From Magnetovibrio sp. (GTDB taxonomy: Bacteria > Pseudomonadota > Alphaproteobacteria > Rhodospirillales > Magnetovibrionaceae): DNA of 64,000 bases. The translations under genes and the position numbers were made by a program. Below the pieces are notes generated by a model. It had not been told where the DNA came from, searched no databases, and was given only the letters and a program-made list of their open reading frames with translations. The first letter of the stretch is position 1; every line of letters starts with the position of its first letter. The stretch is from NCBI RefSeq assembly GCF_036568125.1, contig NZ_DATCTF010000019.1, positions 1-64,000 on the forward strand, written 5' to 3'. Below, in pieces: positions 51,396 through 60,790 of the stretch.

Positions 51396-51818
51396 CTATA
51401 CTTCGGGATTAAAGCGCTCGATTTCGACGCCGACGCTCGAGGCGTCTTCGAAGACATCCAATTTTTCTACCCTAACGCGCACCGAACGCACCTGCGGGGA
51501 GACCAGACAGACCGTGGCAATTTCCTCGGCCAGGGTTTCCACCAGTTTGGTGTGTCCACGGTCGCAAACCGCGCGCACCGCGGTGGTGATTTGCTCGTAA
51601 CAGACCACATTGTCGATATTGTCGGCCACGCTGGCGATATCACCTTCGAACACGGCGAGGTCCAAATTCAGGCGCACGCGTTGTTTGGCGTCATGCTCGA
51701 AATCATGCACGCCGATGGAGCTCATCAACACCAGATCGCGCACGAAAACGTGACGAATGCCGACGCGGGCATCTGCGACTGAGGGTGTGGAAACGAGGCG
51801 GATCGGGGCGTTGCTCAT
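51396..51818 (-). CDS. folB: Dihydroneopterin aldolase
   Basis: A 140-residue FolB that splits dihydroneopterin to the pterin used for folate. Family features are VFVRDLVLMSSIGVHDFE (tunnelling-fold start), NVVCYEQITTAV and the catalytic-Glu region HTKLVETLAEEIATVCL. Start 51818 gives the usual short N-terminal lead. An in-frame ATG at 51857 overlaps the SDR stop (ATGA) and cannot be excluded. It follows the pteridine-reductase-like SDR, consistent with a folate pair. Confidence 0.9.
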   Translation of the reverse strand: MSNAPIRLVSTPSVADARVGIRHVFVRDLVLMSSIGVHDFEHDAKQRVRLNLDLAVFEGDIASVADNIDNVVCYEQITTAVRAVCDRGHTKLVETLAEEIATVCLVSPQVRSVRVRVEKLDVFEDASSVGVEIERFNPEV

Positions 51819-51853
51819 GGCATGGCCTTTGCTGCAGGGGGTCTGAGGGAACG

Positions 51854-52624
51854 TCATTCATTCGGTGGGTTGAGGTTCGATGCTTGCGCCCAGCCCAAGT
51901 GTTGCCCGCCATCGAGCGCGATCATCTGCCCGGTCATGGACGGCGCGTTGATGATGAAACGCACCGCATCGGCGATTTCATCGGGCATCACCCGCCGCCC
52001 AAGCGGGACTTCCGACCATTGACGGGCAAAATCGTCTTCCGATTGGCGCACGTTCTTGATGGTCGGCCCGGGACCGACCCCATTGACCCGAACCTTGGGC
52101 GCCAAAGCCAAGGCCAACGTCTGGGTTAACGTCCACAACGCAGATTTGGACACCGTATAGGACATGAAGAACGGCGTCAGATTCCATACCCGCTGATCGA
52201 GAAGGTTGATGATCGCCCCTTCAAGGCCGTCGGGAAGTTGTTCGGCGAACATTTGCGACAACACGAAAGGCGCGCGCAAATTCACATTCATATGCATATC
52301 CCAGCTTTCGCGGGTGCAATTTTCCACCGTGTCGTTTTCAAACAAAGACGCATTGTTGACCAGCGCCGTCAGCGGGCCGAGGACCTTCGTCGCGGCGGGT
52401 ATGATGGCGCGCACCTCATCCTCATCGCCGAGATCGGCTTTGATCGCGACCGCTCGTCCCCCCACTTCGTGGATGGAAGCAACCAACTGATCGGCTTTTT
52501 CGTGAGAATTCAGGTAATGCACCGCGACGCCGAAGCCATGCGCGGCCAAATCGAACGCAATGGCGCGCCCGATACGGTGCGCCGCGCCGGTGATCAGTAC
52601 ATTGGGGTGTCCTTGGCTATCCAT
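51854..52624 (-). CDS. SDR oxidoreductase, probable pteridine reductase-like (FolM type)
   Basis: A 256-residue short-chain dehydrogenase: NADP site TGAAHRIGRAIAFDLA with the Arg found in pteridine reductases, NNASL, an active-site Tyr-Lys in MSYTVSKSALW, and the FolM-like phrase INLLDQRVWNLTPFF. FolM/PTR1 proteins reduce dihydropterins. The neighbouring folB supports a pterin substrate. ATG 52624 begins just before the NADP site, as in relatives. Confidence 0.83.
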   Translation of the reverse strand: MDSQGHPNVLITGAAHRIGRAIAFDLAAHGFGVAVHYLNSHEKADQLVASIHEVGGRAVAIKADLGDEDEVRAIIPAATKVLGPLTALVNNASLFENDTVENCTRESWDMHMNVNLRAPFVLSQMFAEQLPDGLEGAIINLLDQRVWNLTPFFMSYTVSKSALWTLTQTLALALAPKVRVNGVGPGPTIKNVRQSEDDFARQWSEVPLGRRVMPDEIADAVRFIINAPSMTGQMIALDGGQHLGWAQASNLNPPNE

Positions 52625-52699
52625 GGTCGGAGAATGAGCGAAGTCCGCGCCCGATGCAAGCCTCGGATTGACAGGCAAAAGCCAAACTCACCCAACCGC

Positions 52700-53677
52700 T
52701 CAACCGATCCAGGACAGAACCCGTTCTACGCCATAGCTCTGCGCGGCGATGTACAGGCCATACCCGCCCAGAAACAGCACGCCTTCGCGCCGGCCCAAGC
52801 GTGCCCCCATGGCCAGATACGCCAAAATGACCAGGGTCGCGGCCATCATCACCCACAGATCGAACTGAACCAATTGGCTGGGAACCGCCAAGGGAATAAT
52901 TGCCGAAACCCCGCCGGCCACGCCCAAGGTGTTGAAAAGGTTGGACCCGATGACATTGCCGATGGAAACATCCGTGTGCCCGCGCCGCGCCGCCACCACC
53001 GACGCCGCCAATTCCGGCAATGAGGTGCCAAATGCGATCAACGTCAGACCGATGACTTCTTCGGACACGCCGAAATTGCGGGCAATTTCACTCGCCCCCG
53101 CAACCAGTTGATCTGCGCCGAAACTCAGCGCGATCAAGCCGCCGATGACACTGACCCAGGCCAACCACATGGGCATCTGAACATCTTGAAATTCTTCCGC
53201 CTCGCGTTCGTGCAAGTGGGCGCTGGCAATGCCATCGCGGCGTTCGCGCAGATAGGAACGCAGGAAATAACCGATCAGCACCAAGACCATCACCCCGCCC
53301 GCTATCTGGCTGACGGTTCCCGCCAGACACAGCCACGTGAACAGCACCGATGCGCCGGTCAACATCAGGCCGTCGCGGATCACCGCGCGGGTATCCACCA
53401 CGATCGGGGCCAGCAACGCCGTGGCGCCGAGAATCAGCAAGATGTTGGCGATGTTGGAACCCACCACGTTGCCCAGCGCAATGGCCCCAGAGCCGTCCAA
53501 GGCGGCATTGAGACTGACGACGAATTCCGGCGCGGAGGTACCGAACGCCACCACCGTCATGCCGATCAACAGCATCGACAGTCCCAGCTTGACCGATACC
53601 TGCACCGCACCGCGGACCAAAAATTCCGCGCCCCCCAAAAGCAACGCAAAGCCAAAAATCACCTGCAAATAGATCAT
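52700..53677 (-). CDS. Calcium/sodium exchanger (CaCA family, YrbG-like)
   Basis: A 325-residue membrane protein with about ten helices and the two inverted alpha repeats of cation/Ca exchangers: GTSAPEFVVSLNAA with GNVVGSNIANILLILG in the first half, GTSLPELAASVVAA with GNVIGSNLFNTLGVAG in the second. The Pro-Glu pairs bind cation. It exports Ca in exchange for Na or protons. It overlaps the rppH end by four bases. Confidence 0.92.
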   Translation of the reverse strand: MIYLQVIFGFALLLGGAEFLVRGAVQVSVKLGLSMLLIGMTVVAFGTSAPEFVVSLNAALDGSGAIALGNVVGSNIANILLILGATALLAPIVVDTRAVIRDGLMLTGASVLFTWLCLAGTVSQIAGGVMVLVLIGYFLRSYLRERRDGIASAHLHEREAEEFQDVQMPMWLAWVSVIGGLIALSFGADQLVAGASEIARNFGVSEEVIGLTLIAFGTSLPELAASVVAARRGHTDVSIGNVIGSNLFNTLGVAGGVSAIIPLAVPSQLVQFDLWVMMAATLVILAYLAMGARLGRREGVLFLGGYGLYIAAQSYGVERVLSWIG

Positions 53678-54177
53678 GCCTGTTGGTCCTTTTCGGCCGA
53701 TTCGGGCGTTAGGTCGACGAAGGCATCGACGATATCGAGATAGAGGTCGCGCTTAAACGGCACGATCAGGTCCGGCAGATGTTTCATGTCGACCCACCGC
53801 CATTCGGAAAATTCCGGGTGTTTGTGGGTGTTCAAGTCGATGTCGGAATCATCGCCGAGAAACCGCATTGCATACCATTTTTGTTTCTGCCCCCGATAAC
53901 GGCCTTTCCAGACTTGTTTGCGCACCTCTTTGGGTAAGTCGTAGGTCAGCCAGTCTTCGGTTTCGGAAATGATTTCAGCTTTGTTGGTGCCAATTTCCTC
54001 GTCCAACTCACGCATCACCGCTTCGCGCGGGTCCTCGTCGGCATCAATACCGCCTTGGGGCAGTTGCCACGCATCACCCGGCGTGTCGATACGCTTGGCG
54101 ACAAAAACAAGGCCGTCGGCGTTCAAGAGAACGGCGCCGACACCAAGACGGTAAGGGAGATCGCGTTTTTTTGTCAT
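53674..54177 (-). CDS. rppH: RNA pyrophosphohydrolase
   Basis: A 167-residue Nudix enzyme that removes pyrophosphate from mRNA 5' ends and starts decay. The Nudix box is GGIDADEDPREAVMRELDEEIG, split at 42-63; the start PYRLGVGAVLLNADGLVFVAKR and QLPQGGID are RppH marks. It ends in a short acidic tail. It follows the polysaccharide-deacetylase-like gene by ten bases, the usual Rhodospirillales order. Confidence 0.95.
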   Translation of the reverse strand: MTKKRDLPYRLGVGAVLLNADGLVFVAKRIDTPGDAWQLPQGGIDADEDPREAVMRELDEEIGTNKAEIISETEDWLTYDLPKEVRKQVWKGRYRGQKQKWYAMRFLGDDSDIDLNTHKHPEFSEWRWVDMKHLPDLIVPFKRDLYLDIVDAFVDLTPESAEKDQQA

Positions 54178-54187
54178 AAATGTTTGT

Positions 54188-55933
54188 TTATCTGATGAGT
54201 TGTTTGTTGGCCAGGGACGACACCGGCACCAATTGCAGGCCCTTTTGATCTAGCGTCTTCAGCCACGTCGTCAAGCGCTCCAACGCTAATGGGCTGGCCG
54301 AAACGCGGGCAATGGCGATGGCGCGCTTTTTGGCCAAGGCTTCCAGTTCCTGCAATTGTAGATCCAGCGCGGTGCGTCCCGGATTGGCATCGAGGGTCAG
54401 ATCCACCGTGGCCCACTTGGCGCCGACCTGATACGCCACACGGCTGCCCAACGAGTCTTCCATGCCGCCGTCAACGTACATCAAACCGCGCTTTTTCAAC
54501 GCCTCGATGACTGTTTTCAACTGTTCCTCAACGGTCAGGAATTTACTTCCGTATACGCTCAACACCCCGAAATAGCCTGTGGTCTGGCTTAAGATCCATT
54601 CCAGTTTCTTGATGTTTTCATCCGGTGTCGCCAACGCTTTCAAGGCACTGGGGCCCGGGTCCGAGAACGGGAAATCGCTGGATTCAGAAGGCATGTTCAA
54701 CAGCACCTCATGGCCCGCCGTGCGCGCGCGCTTGACCCAGAAATCCAAACCGCGCGCGTACACATCCATCGACAACGCAACGTCGGCGGGCGTGATGGAG
54801 ATGGCCGCTTCGGTGGTGGCGCGCGACATACCCAAACCGGTGACGATGATGGCAATTTTCGGATCGCCGCTTTTGGTTTGCGGTTCCGGACGAGCGTAGG
54901 CGTCGTACGGTGTGTTGCCTTCGACGTCGATTTTCGGCAGCAGGCCGTGCTCGCTCGGTTCGACAAGAGTGTCAAGCGGCGCGGGCTGCAATGGTTCCGC
55001 CGCTGGCCAAGGCGTCAAGTTCTCATAGGACGCCTTGGTGGTCGACGGAATCACAACACCGACGCCGGGCTCCATCTGCACATCCAGGCCAAGTCGGCCC
55101 AACTCTGATTGCGGTGCCCCATCACCCGCGCTGGACATTCCTTCCACTGGCATGGCGGTCGCGCTCTCAACGCCAGTTGTGGCGGGCATTTCTGGGGCCG
55201 AAGCACCGAAGTTTGGTGCGGTGCTTCCCGGTGCAGAAAGCGCCGGCGCGGCCGTTTCGGGCACAGGCGCCGGAGCGAAATCATCCAGATTAAGAACCAG
55301 ACCGCCGGCACCATCAGGCACAGGCGCATGGGTTCCCGCGGCGACGTCTTCGGTTGATTGCGGTCCTGCATCGCCGCCCAACAACCACCAGGAAAGGCCA
55401 CCGATCACCATCGCAATCGCAACGCCGCCACCGGCCAAAATCCCGAGCTTCTTCAGCTTTGCTTTCTGCGCTTCTTCTTCGTCGTCTTCTTCGTCGTCGT
55501 CATCGAACCCGTCGCCGATATCAAAATCGGCGAGATCCTTCATGACCTGATCCGAAGCGCTGTCCGCGGACGTTTCGTCCGCTTCATCTAAGTCAAGGGC
55601 TTGGTCGTCGAACGGATCGTGCTCGTCACCCTCTTGATGGTCGAATTCGTGCTCATCGAATTCATCGAGCTCTTTGTTGTCGAAGTCGTCAAAATCGCCT
55701 TCGCCGTCCTCTTCGGCCTTTTCCCGGGCCTCCGCGTCGAGCTCATCCAAATCACCCAGATCGGCAAATAAATCGTCACCATCGCTGCCGGACGGACGGA
55801 AGTCGCGATCATCGTCTTCTTCGTCGTCGCCACCTTTTTTGCGCGACTTCAGCTTCGCGATCAAACCCATGGGGTTGAGACGTGCAAAAACACCGGTCAC
55901 CGCCGACAGCTTATTGATCAACGGGAGTTTCAC
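54188..55933 (-). CDS. Divergent polysaccharide deacetylase (YibQ-like) with acidic cytoplasmic region
   Basis: A 581-residue protein started by GTG 55933 (GAGGG just upstream). Parts in order: a short basic start; a very acidic, low-complexity region (about 35-165, runs such as DDEEDDDRD, DDDDEEDDEEE); one membrane helix (about 172-192, LGILAGGGVAIAMVIGGL); a Pro/Ala-rich linker (about 195-360); and a divergent polysaccharide deacetylase domain (about 365-581, KIAIIVTGLGMSRATTEAAI, LLNMPSESSDFPF). The usual deacetylase metal His/Asp motifs are not evident, as is normal for YibQ-like members. It follows ctpA and envC, so works at the cell wall. Confidence 0.88.
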   Translation of the reverse strand: MKLPLINKLSAVTGVFARLNPMGLIAKLKSRKKGGDDEEDDDRDFRPSGSDGDDLFADLGDLDELDAEAREKAEEDGEGDFDDFDNKELDEFDEHEFDHQEGDEHDPFDDQALDLDEADETSADSASDQVMKDLADFDIGDGFDDDDEEDDEEEAQKAKLKKLGILAGGGVAIAMVIGGLSWWLLGGDAGPQSTEDVAAGTHAPVPDGAGGLVLNLDDFAPAPVPETAAPALSAPGSTAPNFGASAPEMPATTGVESATAMPVEGMSSAGDGAPQSELGRLGLDVQMEPGVGVVIPSTTKASYENLTPWPAAEPLQPAPLDTLVEPSEHGLLPKIDVEGNTPYDAYARPEPQTKSGDPKIAIIVTGLGMSRATTEAAISITPADVALSMDVYARGLDFWVKRARTAGHEVLLNMPSESSDFPFSDPGPSALKALATPDENIKKLEWILSQTTGYFGVLSVYGSKFLTVEEQLKTVIEALKKRGLMYVDGGMEDSLGSRVAYQVGAKWATVDLTLDANPGRTALDLQLQELEALAKKRAIAIARVSASPLALERLTTWLKTLDQKGLQLVPVSSLANKQLIR

Positions 55934-56002
55934 GTATCCCTCGCCCCCTGGCAGTGTATCCCCATGCGTCGGGTGCGCCGGGCAGCGGCACACCCGCCCT
56001 TA

Positions 56003-57382
56003 TCAGCCCTTCGGGGCCGCCGTCATGTCGTTGTACAGATTGATGCCGCGTATCAAGTCCAGCGCCCGGGTGAGCTGATAATCCGACTGGGTCGCGGCTG
56101 CTTCGCCATCTTTCTCCGCCGCTTTTTCATCCCCTTGCGGGTCGGCTTTCTTGCTTTGAGTTTTGTCTTCTTTTTGATCCGGTTTTTGGCCGTTTTCTTT
56201 ATCCAAGGCACCACGCAGATCGCGTTCGCGACGTTGGCTGTCGGGCTCCAGACTTTCAATTTTGGACTGCGGCACGTTGATATCGGGGGTGATGCCGACC
56301 GATTGAATGGAACGGCCGGACGGCGTGAAATAGCGCGCCGTGGTCATCTTCATGGCGCCATACTCACCCAGCGGCGAAATAGTCTGGACCGAGCCTTTGC
56401 CGAACGACTTGGTGCCCATCAAAATCGCGCGGCCATGATCTTGAAGCGCACCTGCGACGATTTCCGACGCCGAGGCCGAACCGCCGTTGATCAGCACCAC
56501 CACCGGCAAGCCGTCGGTCAAGTCGCCCGGACGCGCGTTGTAGCGCTGCGCCGCATCGGGATGCTGTTCGGAACGGATGGAAACGATCTCGCCATGTTCC
56601 AAAAAGGCGTCCGATACGGCGATTGCCTGATCCAAAAGTCCGCCCGGATTGGCGCGCAGATCGAGCACAAAGCCTTTCAAGGTTTTATTCTTATCGTCTT
56701 TTTGCAGGTCTTTGCGCAGGCTTTTCATCGCCTTGGCAAGGCCGCTTGCGGCCTGCTCGTTGAACGACGTGATGCGCACATAGGCAATGTCGCCTTCCAA
56801 ACGCGAGCGCACGGAGCGAATTTTCACCACCGCGCGGGTCAGCGTGACATCGAACGGATCCTTGCCTTCGCGAACCACCTTGATGGTGATCTCTGCGCCC
56901 ACCGGGCCGCGCATCTTATCGACCGCTTCGGAAAGAGTCAGCCCCATGACCGGTTCACCGTCGAGATGGGTGATAAAATCGCCCGGCTGCAAGCCGGCGC
57001 GAAACGCCGGGGTATCGTCGATCGGCGACACCACCTTGACCACGCCGTTTTCCATGGTCACTTCGATGCCCAGACCGCCGAATTCGCCTTTGGTCTGAAC
57101 CTGCATATCTTCGAAGCTGTCGGCGTTCATGTAGTTGGAATGGGGGTCCAGCGAGCTCAGCATGCCATTGATGGCGGCTTCGATCAGCTTTTTGTCAGAC
57201 GGCTTTTCGACATAGTCGCCGCGCACCCGTTCGAACACATCGCCGAACAATTGCAACAACTTATATGTTTCCTGCGGATCCTTGCTTTCCTCTGCACGCA
57301 CCTCGAAGGGAAGGGACAGGGCCGTCGCGCCCAGAAGAAACGCACCGACCAAGGCGGTGGTGATGTTCGGTCGAATGGTCAT
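56003..57382 (-). CDS. ctpA: Carboxyl-terminal processing protease CtpA (S41)
   Basis: A 459-residue secreted protease: signal (cleaved near VRA29), N-terminal helical part, PDZ (about 95-175, GEFGGLGIEVTMENG), and the Ser-Lys catalytic domain (INGGSASASEIVAGALQDH then GTKSFGKGSVQ). A hydrophilic Lys/Glu-rich tail (about 390-440) is an extension. CtpA trims periplasmic or envelope proteins. It lies between envC and the YibQ-like gene, a conserved cell-wall cluster. Confidence 0.94.
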   Translation of the reverse strand: MTIRPNITTALVGAFLLGATALSLPFEVRAEESKDPQETYKLLQLFGDVFERVRGDYVEKPSDKKLIEAAINGMLSSLDPHSNYMNADSFEDMQVQTKGEFGGLGIEVTMENGVVKVVSPIDDTPAFRAGLQPGDFITHLDGEPVMGLTLSEAVDKMRGPVGAEITIKVVREGKDPFDVTLTRAVVKIRSVRSRLEGDIAYVRITSFNEQAASGLAKAMKSLRKDLQKDDKNKTLKGFVLDLRANPGGLLDQAIAVSDAFLEHGEIVSIRSEQHPDAAQRYNARPGDLTDGLPVVVLINGGSASASEIVAGALQDHGRAILMGTKSFGKGSVQTISPLGEYGAMKMTTARYFTPSGRSIQSVGITPDINVPQSKIESLEPDSQRRERDLRGALDKENGQKPDQKEDKTQSKKADPQGDEKAAEKDGEAAATQSDYQLTRALDLIRGINLYNDMTAAPKG

Positions 57383-57401
57383 GCCTTGATTATCCCTTTG
57401 A

Positions 57402-58697
57402 CTAACCCTGAGGTATCGATTTGCGTTGCGCGAGCCATGGTAGTGGGTTGATGGGTTGGTTGTCGCGGCGAAACTCTACATAAAGAACCGGCTGTTGACC
57501 ACCGTCACTCAGGCCGTCGCTCATCACCGCGACGGGTTCACCGGCCAAAACCAGTTGGCCGATGGCCGCCCCGATGCGTCCCAGCCCGGCGAGAAGGCTA
57601 TGATATCCTTCGCCATGATCAATGATCAAGAGTTGCCCATAGCCGCGAAACGGACCGGAAAACACGACTTTTCCGTCAAATGGCGCAATGACGTGGGCGT
57701 TGGCGCGGGTCTCGATCGATAGCCCTTTGCTGGTCATGCCGCCATCCAATTGCTGGCCGTAAAGTCCCGCCAAACGCCCCACGGCGGGAAATGGCAACTT
57801 GCCGCGCGCTTTGGAAATCGAACCGATGGTGCCCAGTGCGGCCAGATCGGCGGCGGCGGGGGTTTCCTGCGGAGCGACATGCAGGGTTGATCGTGCCTTG
57901 CGCTCCGCCTCCGCTTGGGCCTCGGCCAGGGCGCGGGCCTTGCGTTCGGCTTCGATGCGCGCCGTATTCAGCTTTTCAACTAGGTCACGCAGGTTTTTGG
58001 CTTGCTTGGCCAGTTTACGGGCCTCGGATTGGGCGGCGCGGCTTTTGGAAATCGCCTCGGCACGCAGCGCGGCCTTTTGCTTGCGCATGGTTTCAATGCG
58101 CTGTTCTTCTTCGCGTAGAACTTCAGCCGCGCCTTGCACGATCTGACGCTGATCGTCGACCTTCAGCCGGGCTGCGGCAAGATCGTCGAGTTCGGTTTTC
58201 AAGGTGTTGGCGCGTTTTTCGATCGCCGGCACGGCGGCGCGCAGCAAGATCGCACTGCGCACCGTGTCTTCGGGCGGAATCGGCTGGGCGATCAAGGCTT
58301 CGGTGGGAAACCGGGCGATGCGGCTGAGCGCCATGGTCACGCCCGAAAACTGCTTTTGCCGTGCCCGCAGTTGAACTTCCTTTTGCCGCGCGGCCCGTTC
58401 CAGACGGTTGAGTTCTTGTTCCAAACCGGCGACCGAGGCCTCTTGATCCTGCACCCGTTTCGCCGCCGCGACCAGTTTGCTGGAAAGACTGGCGAGATCT
58501 TGCTTTAGCGCAGCAGCTCGGGCTTTTTGGCGGTCGCTTTCGGCTTGTTGGCGCTTGATTTTTTCTTCGACGCTTTGCAGCTTGCTGTCGGCGTCCTTGA
58601 CGTTTTGCGCCAGCGCGGGTGCGGTGGCGAGCGCCGTTGCGACCGCCAGCAGAACGCCACACAAATAGCCGGTTTGCTTACGCGCCAACAACCTCAT
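57402..58697 (-). CDS. Murein hydrolase activator EnvC-like (coiled coil + degenerate LytM)
   Basis: A 431-residue secreted protein: signal (to about ALA30), long coiled coil (about 35-275, heptads rich in K, E, Q, A) and a C-terminal M23/LytM domain (about 300-425). The LytM zinc residues are missing: the HxxxD position reads GLSIETR and the HxH position YHSLLAG. As in E. coli EnvC it should activate amidases for cell separation, not cut wall itself. It overlaps gpmI by 20 bases. Confidence 0.9.
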   Translation of the reverse strand: MRLLARKQTGYLCGVLLAVATALATAPALAQNVKDADSKLQSVEEKIKRQQAESDRQKARAAALKQDLASLSSKLVAAAKRVQDQEASVAGLEQELNRLERAARQKEVQLRARQKQFSGVTMALSRIARFPTEALIAQPIPPEDTVRSAILLRAAVPAIEKRANTLKTELDDLAAARLKVDDQRQIVQGAAEVLREEEQRIETMRKQKAALRAEAISKSRAAQSEARKLAKQAKNLRDLVEKLNTARIEAERKARALAEAQAEAERKARSTLHVAPQETPAAADLAALGTIGSISKARGKLPFPAVGRLAGLYGQQLDGGMTSKGLSIETRANAHVIAPFDGKVVFSGPFRGYGQLLIIDHGEGYHSLLAGLGRIGAAIGQLVLAGEPVAVMSDGLSDGGQQPVLYVEFRRDNQPINPLPWLAQRKSIPQG

Positions 58698-60243
58698 CCC
58701 GGTCCAAGATGAGCGTGCTGCCAGTCATCGATCCCGGCACGCTCAGCCCCAACAGTTGCAAGATGGTCGGTGCGATGTCCGCCAAGCCACCGTTGCGCAT
58801 GCCCTTGACCCAATCCGGTCCATTGACCAAAACGGCTGGGACCGGAAACAGGGTGTGCGCGGTGTGCGGGTTGGACCCGTCGCACATTTTTTCGCAGTTG
58901 CCGTGATCGGCGGTGATCAACATCACCCCGCCCGCAGCTGTGACCGCAGCCTCCAGTCGGCCGACGCAGGTGTCGACGGCCTCAACGGCTTGTATAGCAG
59001 CATCCATCACGCCTGTGTGACCGACCATATCGCCGTTGGCATAATTAACGACGATAAAATCGTATGTGCCCGCCTCGATGGCCGCAACCAGATTGTCGGT
59101 GACTTCGGGTGCCGACATTTCGGGCTGCAGATCGTAGGTCGGCACGTTGGGCGATTTGACCAAAATCCGGGTTTCGCCCTCGAACGGTTCTTCCCGCCCA
59201 CCGTTGAAGAAGAACGTCACGTGGGCGTATTTCTCCGTCTCGGCGGTGTGCAGTTGCGTCATGCCCGCCTTGGAAATCACTTCGCCGAGAATGTCGTTGA
59301 GTTCGATCGACGGAAACAGCGCTTCGAAAAAGGCGTTGTGTGCATCGGAGTATTCCACCATGCCCGTGCAAGCCGCAAATTCGATGGTGCGCGAACGCTT
59401 GAAACCGTCGAATTCCGGGTCAGCCAATGCCGACAGAATTTCCCGCGCCCGATCAGCGCGGAAGTTGGCCATTAACAGGCCGTCGCCATTTTGCATACCG
59501 TCGAAATCGCCGATCATGGTCGGCTCGACGAACTCATCGGTGATACCGTTGGCGTACGCGGCGTTGATGGTTTCCAGCGCACTGGCGGAACGCTCGCCCT
59601 CGCCCTCGGCCAGGCAACGATAGGCTTTTTCCACCCGGTCCCAGCGGTTGTCGCGATCCATCGCCCAATAACGTCCGGTGACGGTAGCGATGGAAATGCA
59701 GTTCATGTGACGGATATCGACTTCGAATCGCGAAACCATGTTGGCGGCGCTTTTGGGTGGACTGTCGCGCCCGTCCAAAAATGCATGTACCTGAACGGGA
59801 ATACCGTGCGCGCAGACGATTCCCGCCAACGTGCGCATGTGCCATTGGTGGCTGTGCACCCCGCCCGGTGACAGCAAGCCCATCAGATGGCAGGTGCCGC
59901 CGGTAGCTTTGAGTTTGTCGATGAACCGCATCAAGGCGGGATTGTTGTCGAGCGAACCGTCGTGAATGGCGCTGTCGATGCGCGGCAAATCTTGCAGCAC
60001 CACCCGCCCCGAGCCCAACGTCATATGCCCGACCTCGGAATTGCCCATCTGGCCGTCGGGCAAGCCGACGCCGAGCCCCGACGCGTTCAATTGCGATTTC
60101 GGACAGGTCTTGACCAAACGGTCCCAATTGGGCGTTTCGCCCATCTTGATCGCGTTGTTGAGCGATTCCTGGCGTTCCCCCCAACCGTCGAGGATACACA
60201 GGACAACAGGCTTCATGCGTGGGCGTTCAGAGGTGCTGTTCAT
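58678..60243 (-). CDS. gpmI: 2,3-bisphosphoglycerate-independent phosphoglycerate mutase
   Basis: A 521-residue enzyme of glycolysis with two Mn ions and the nucleophile Ser69 in GQMGNSEVGHM. Other metal sites are LDGWG at the start and ITADHGNCEKM near the end. It interconverts 3- and 2-phosphoglycerate. The start is taken at 60243; an ATG nine codons later (MKPVVLCILDGWG) would also give a full domain, and neither has an obvious ribosome site. Confidence 0.95.
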   Translation of the reverse strand: MNSTSERPRMKPVVLCILDGWGERQESLNNAIKMGETPNWDRLVKTCPKSQLNASGLGVGLPDGQMGNSEVGHMTLGSGRVVLQDLPRIDSAIHDGSLDNNPALMRFIDKLKATGGTCHLMGLLSPGGVHSHQWHMRTLAGIVCAHGIPVQVHAFLDGRDSPPKSAANMVSRFEVDIRHMNCISIATVTGRYWAMDRDNRWDRVEKAYRCLAEGEGERSASALETINAAYANGITDEFVEPTMIGDFDGMQNGDGLLMANFRADRAREILSALADPEFDGFKRSRTIEFAACTGMVEYSDAHNAFFEALFPSIELNDILGEVISKAGMTQLHTAETEKYAHVTFFFNGGREEPFEGETRILVKSPNVPTYDLQPEMSAPEVTDNLVAAIEAGTYDFIVVNYANGDMVGHTGVMDAAIQAVEAVDTCVGRLEAAVTAAGGVMLITADHGNCEKMCDGSNPHTAHTLFPVPAVLVNGPDWVKGMRNGGLADIAPTILQLLGLSVPGSMTGSTLILDRDEVVGA

Positions 60244-60315
60244 CGTCTATATATATGCCTTATCAGGTGCGTTTTCACATCAACAATCAATTAAACAATA
60301 CGAACCCATTTGCGC

Positions 60316-60774
60316 TCATTCGCGATGATAGGGATGCCCGGTTAAAATCGCGTTGGCGCGGTACAATTGTTCGGCCAGCAGGCCCCGCACCAGCATGTGC
60401 GGCCAAGTCATGTCGCTCAGCGACAAGACCAGATTGGCCCGATCAAGAACCGCTTGGTCCAGTCCGTCGGCGCCACCGATCACAAATGCCACGTCCTTGA
60501 CGCCTTCGTCGCGCCAGCCGCCGAGCAAGGCCGCAAACGCCTGACTGCCGAGCTTGCGCCCCCGTTCGTCCATAGCCACGACATGGGTGCCGTCGGCAAT
60601 CGCGGCCAACAACAGTTCGCCTTCGCGGACCTTCAATTGGGCGGGGGGCAGGTTACGCTTTTCCTCCACCTCGCGCAGTTGCGGCGCGGGGTTGAGACGA
60701 GCGCTGTAATGCGCGTAGAGCTCACGCTCCGGCCCGGATTTCATACGGCCCACCGCGATGAGATGGGTGCGCAT
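60316..60774 (-). CDS. rlmH: 23S rRNA (pseudouridine1915-N3)-methyltransferase RlmH
   Basis: A 152-residue SPOUT methylase with the family phrases IAVGRMKSGPERELYAHY, MDERGRKLGSQAFAALL, VIGGADGLDQAV and LSDMTWPHMLVRGLLAEQLYRA. ATG 60774 has AAGG six bases upstream; an ATG two codons earlier overlaps that site. The rsfS-rlmH pair is nearly universal. Confidence 0.95.
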   Translation of the reverse strand: MRTHLIAVGRMKSGPERELYAHYSARLNPAPQLREVEEKRNLPPAQLKVREGELLLAAIADGTHVVAMDERGRKLGSQAFAALLGGWRDEGVKDVAFVIGGADGLDQAVLDRANLVLSLSDMTWPHMLVRGLLAEQLYRANAILTGHPYHRE

Positions 60775-60790
60775 GAACATCCTTCGGACC

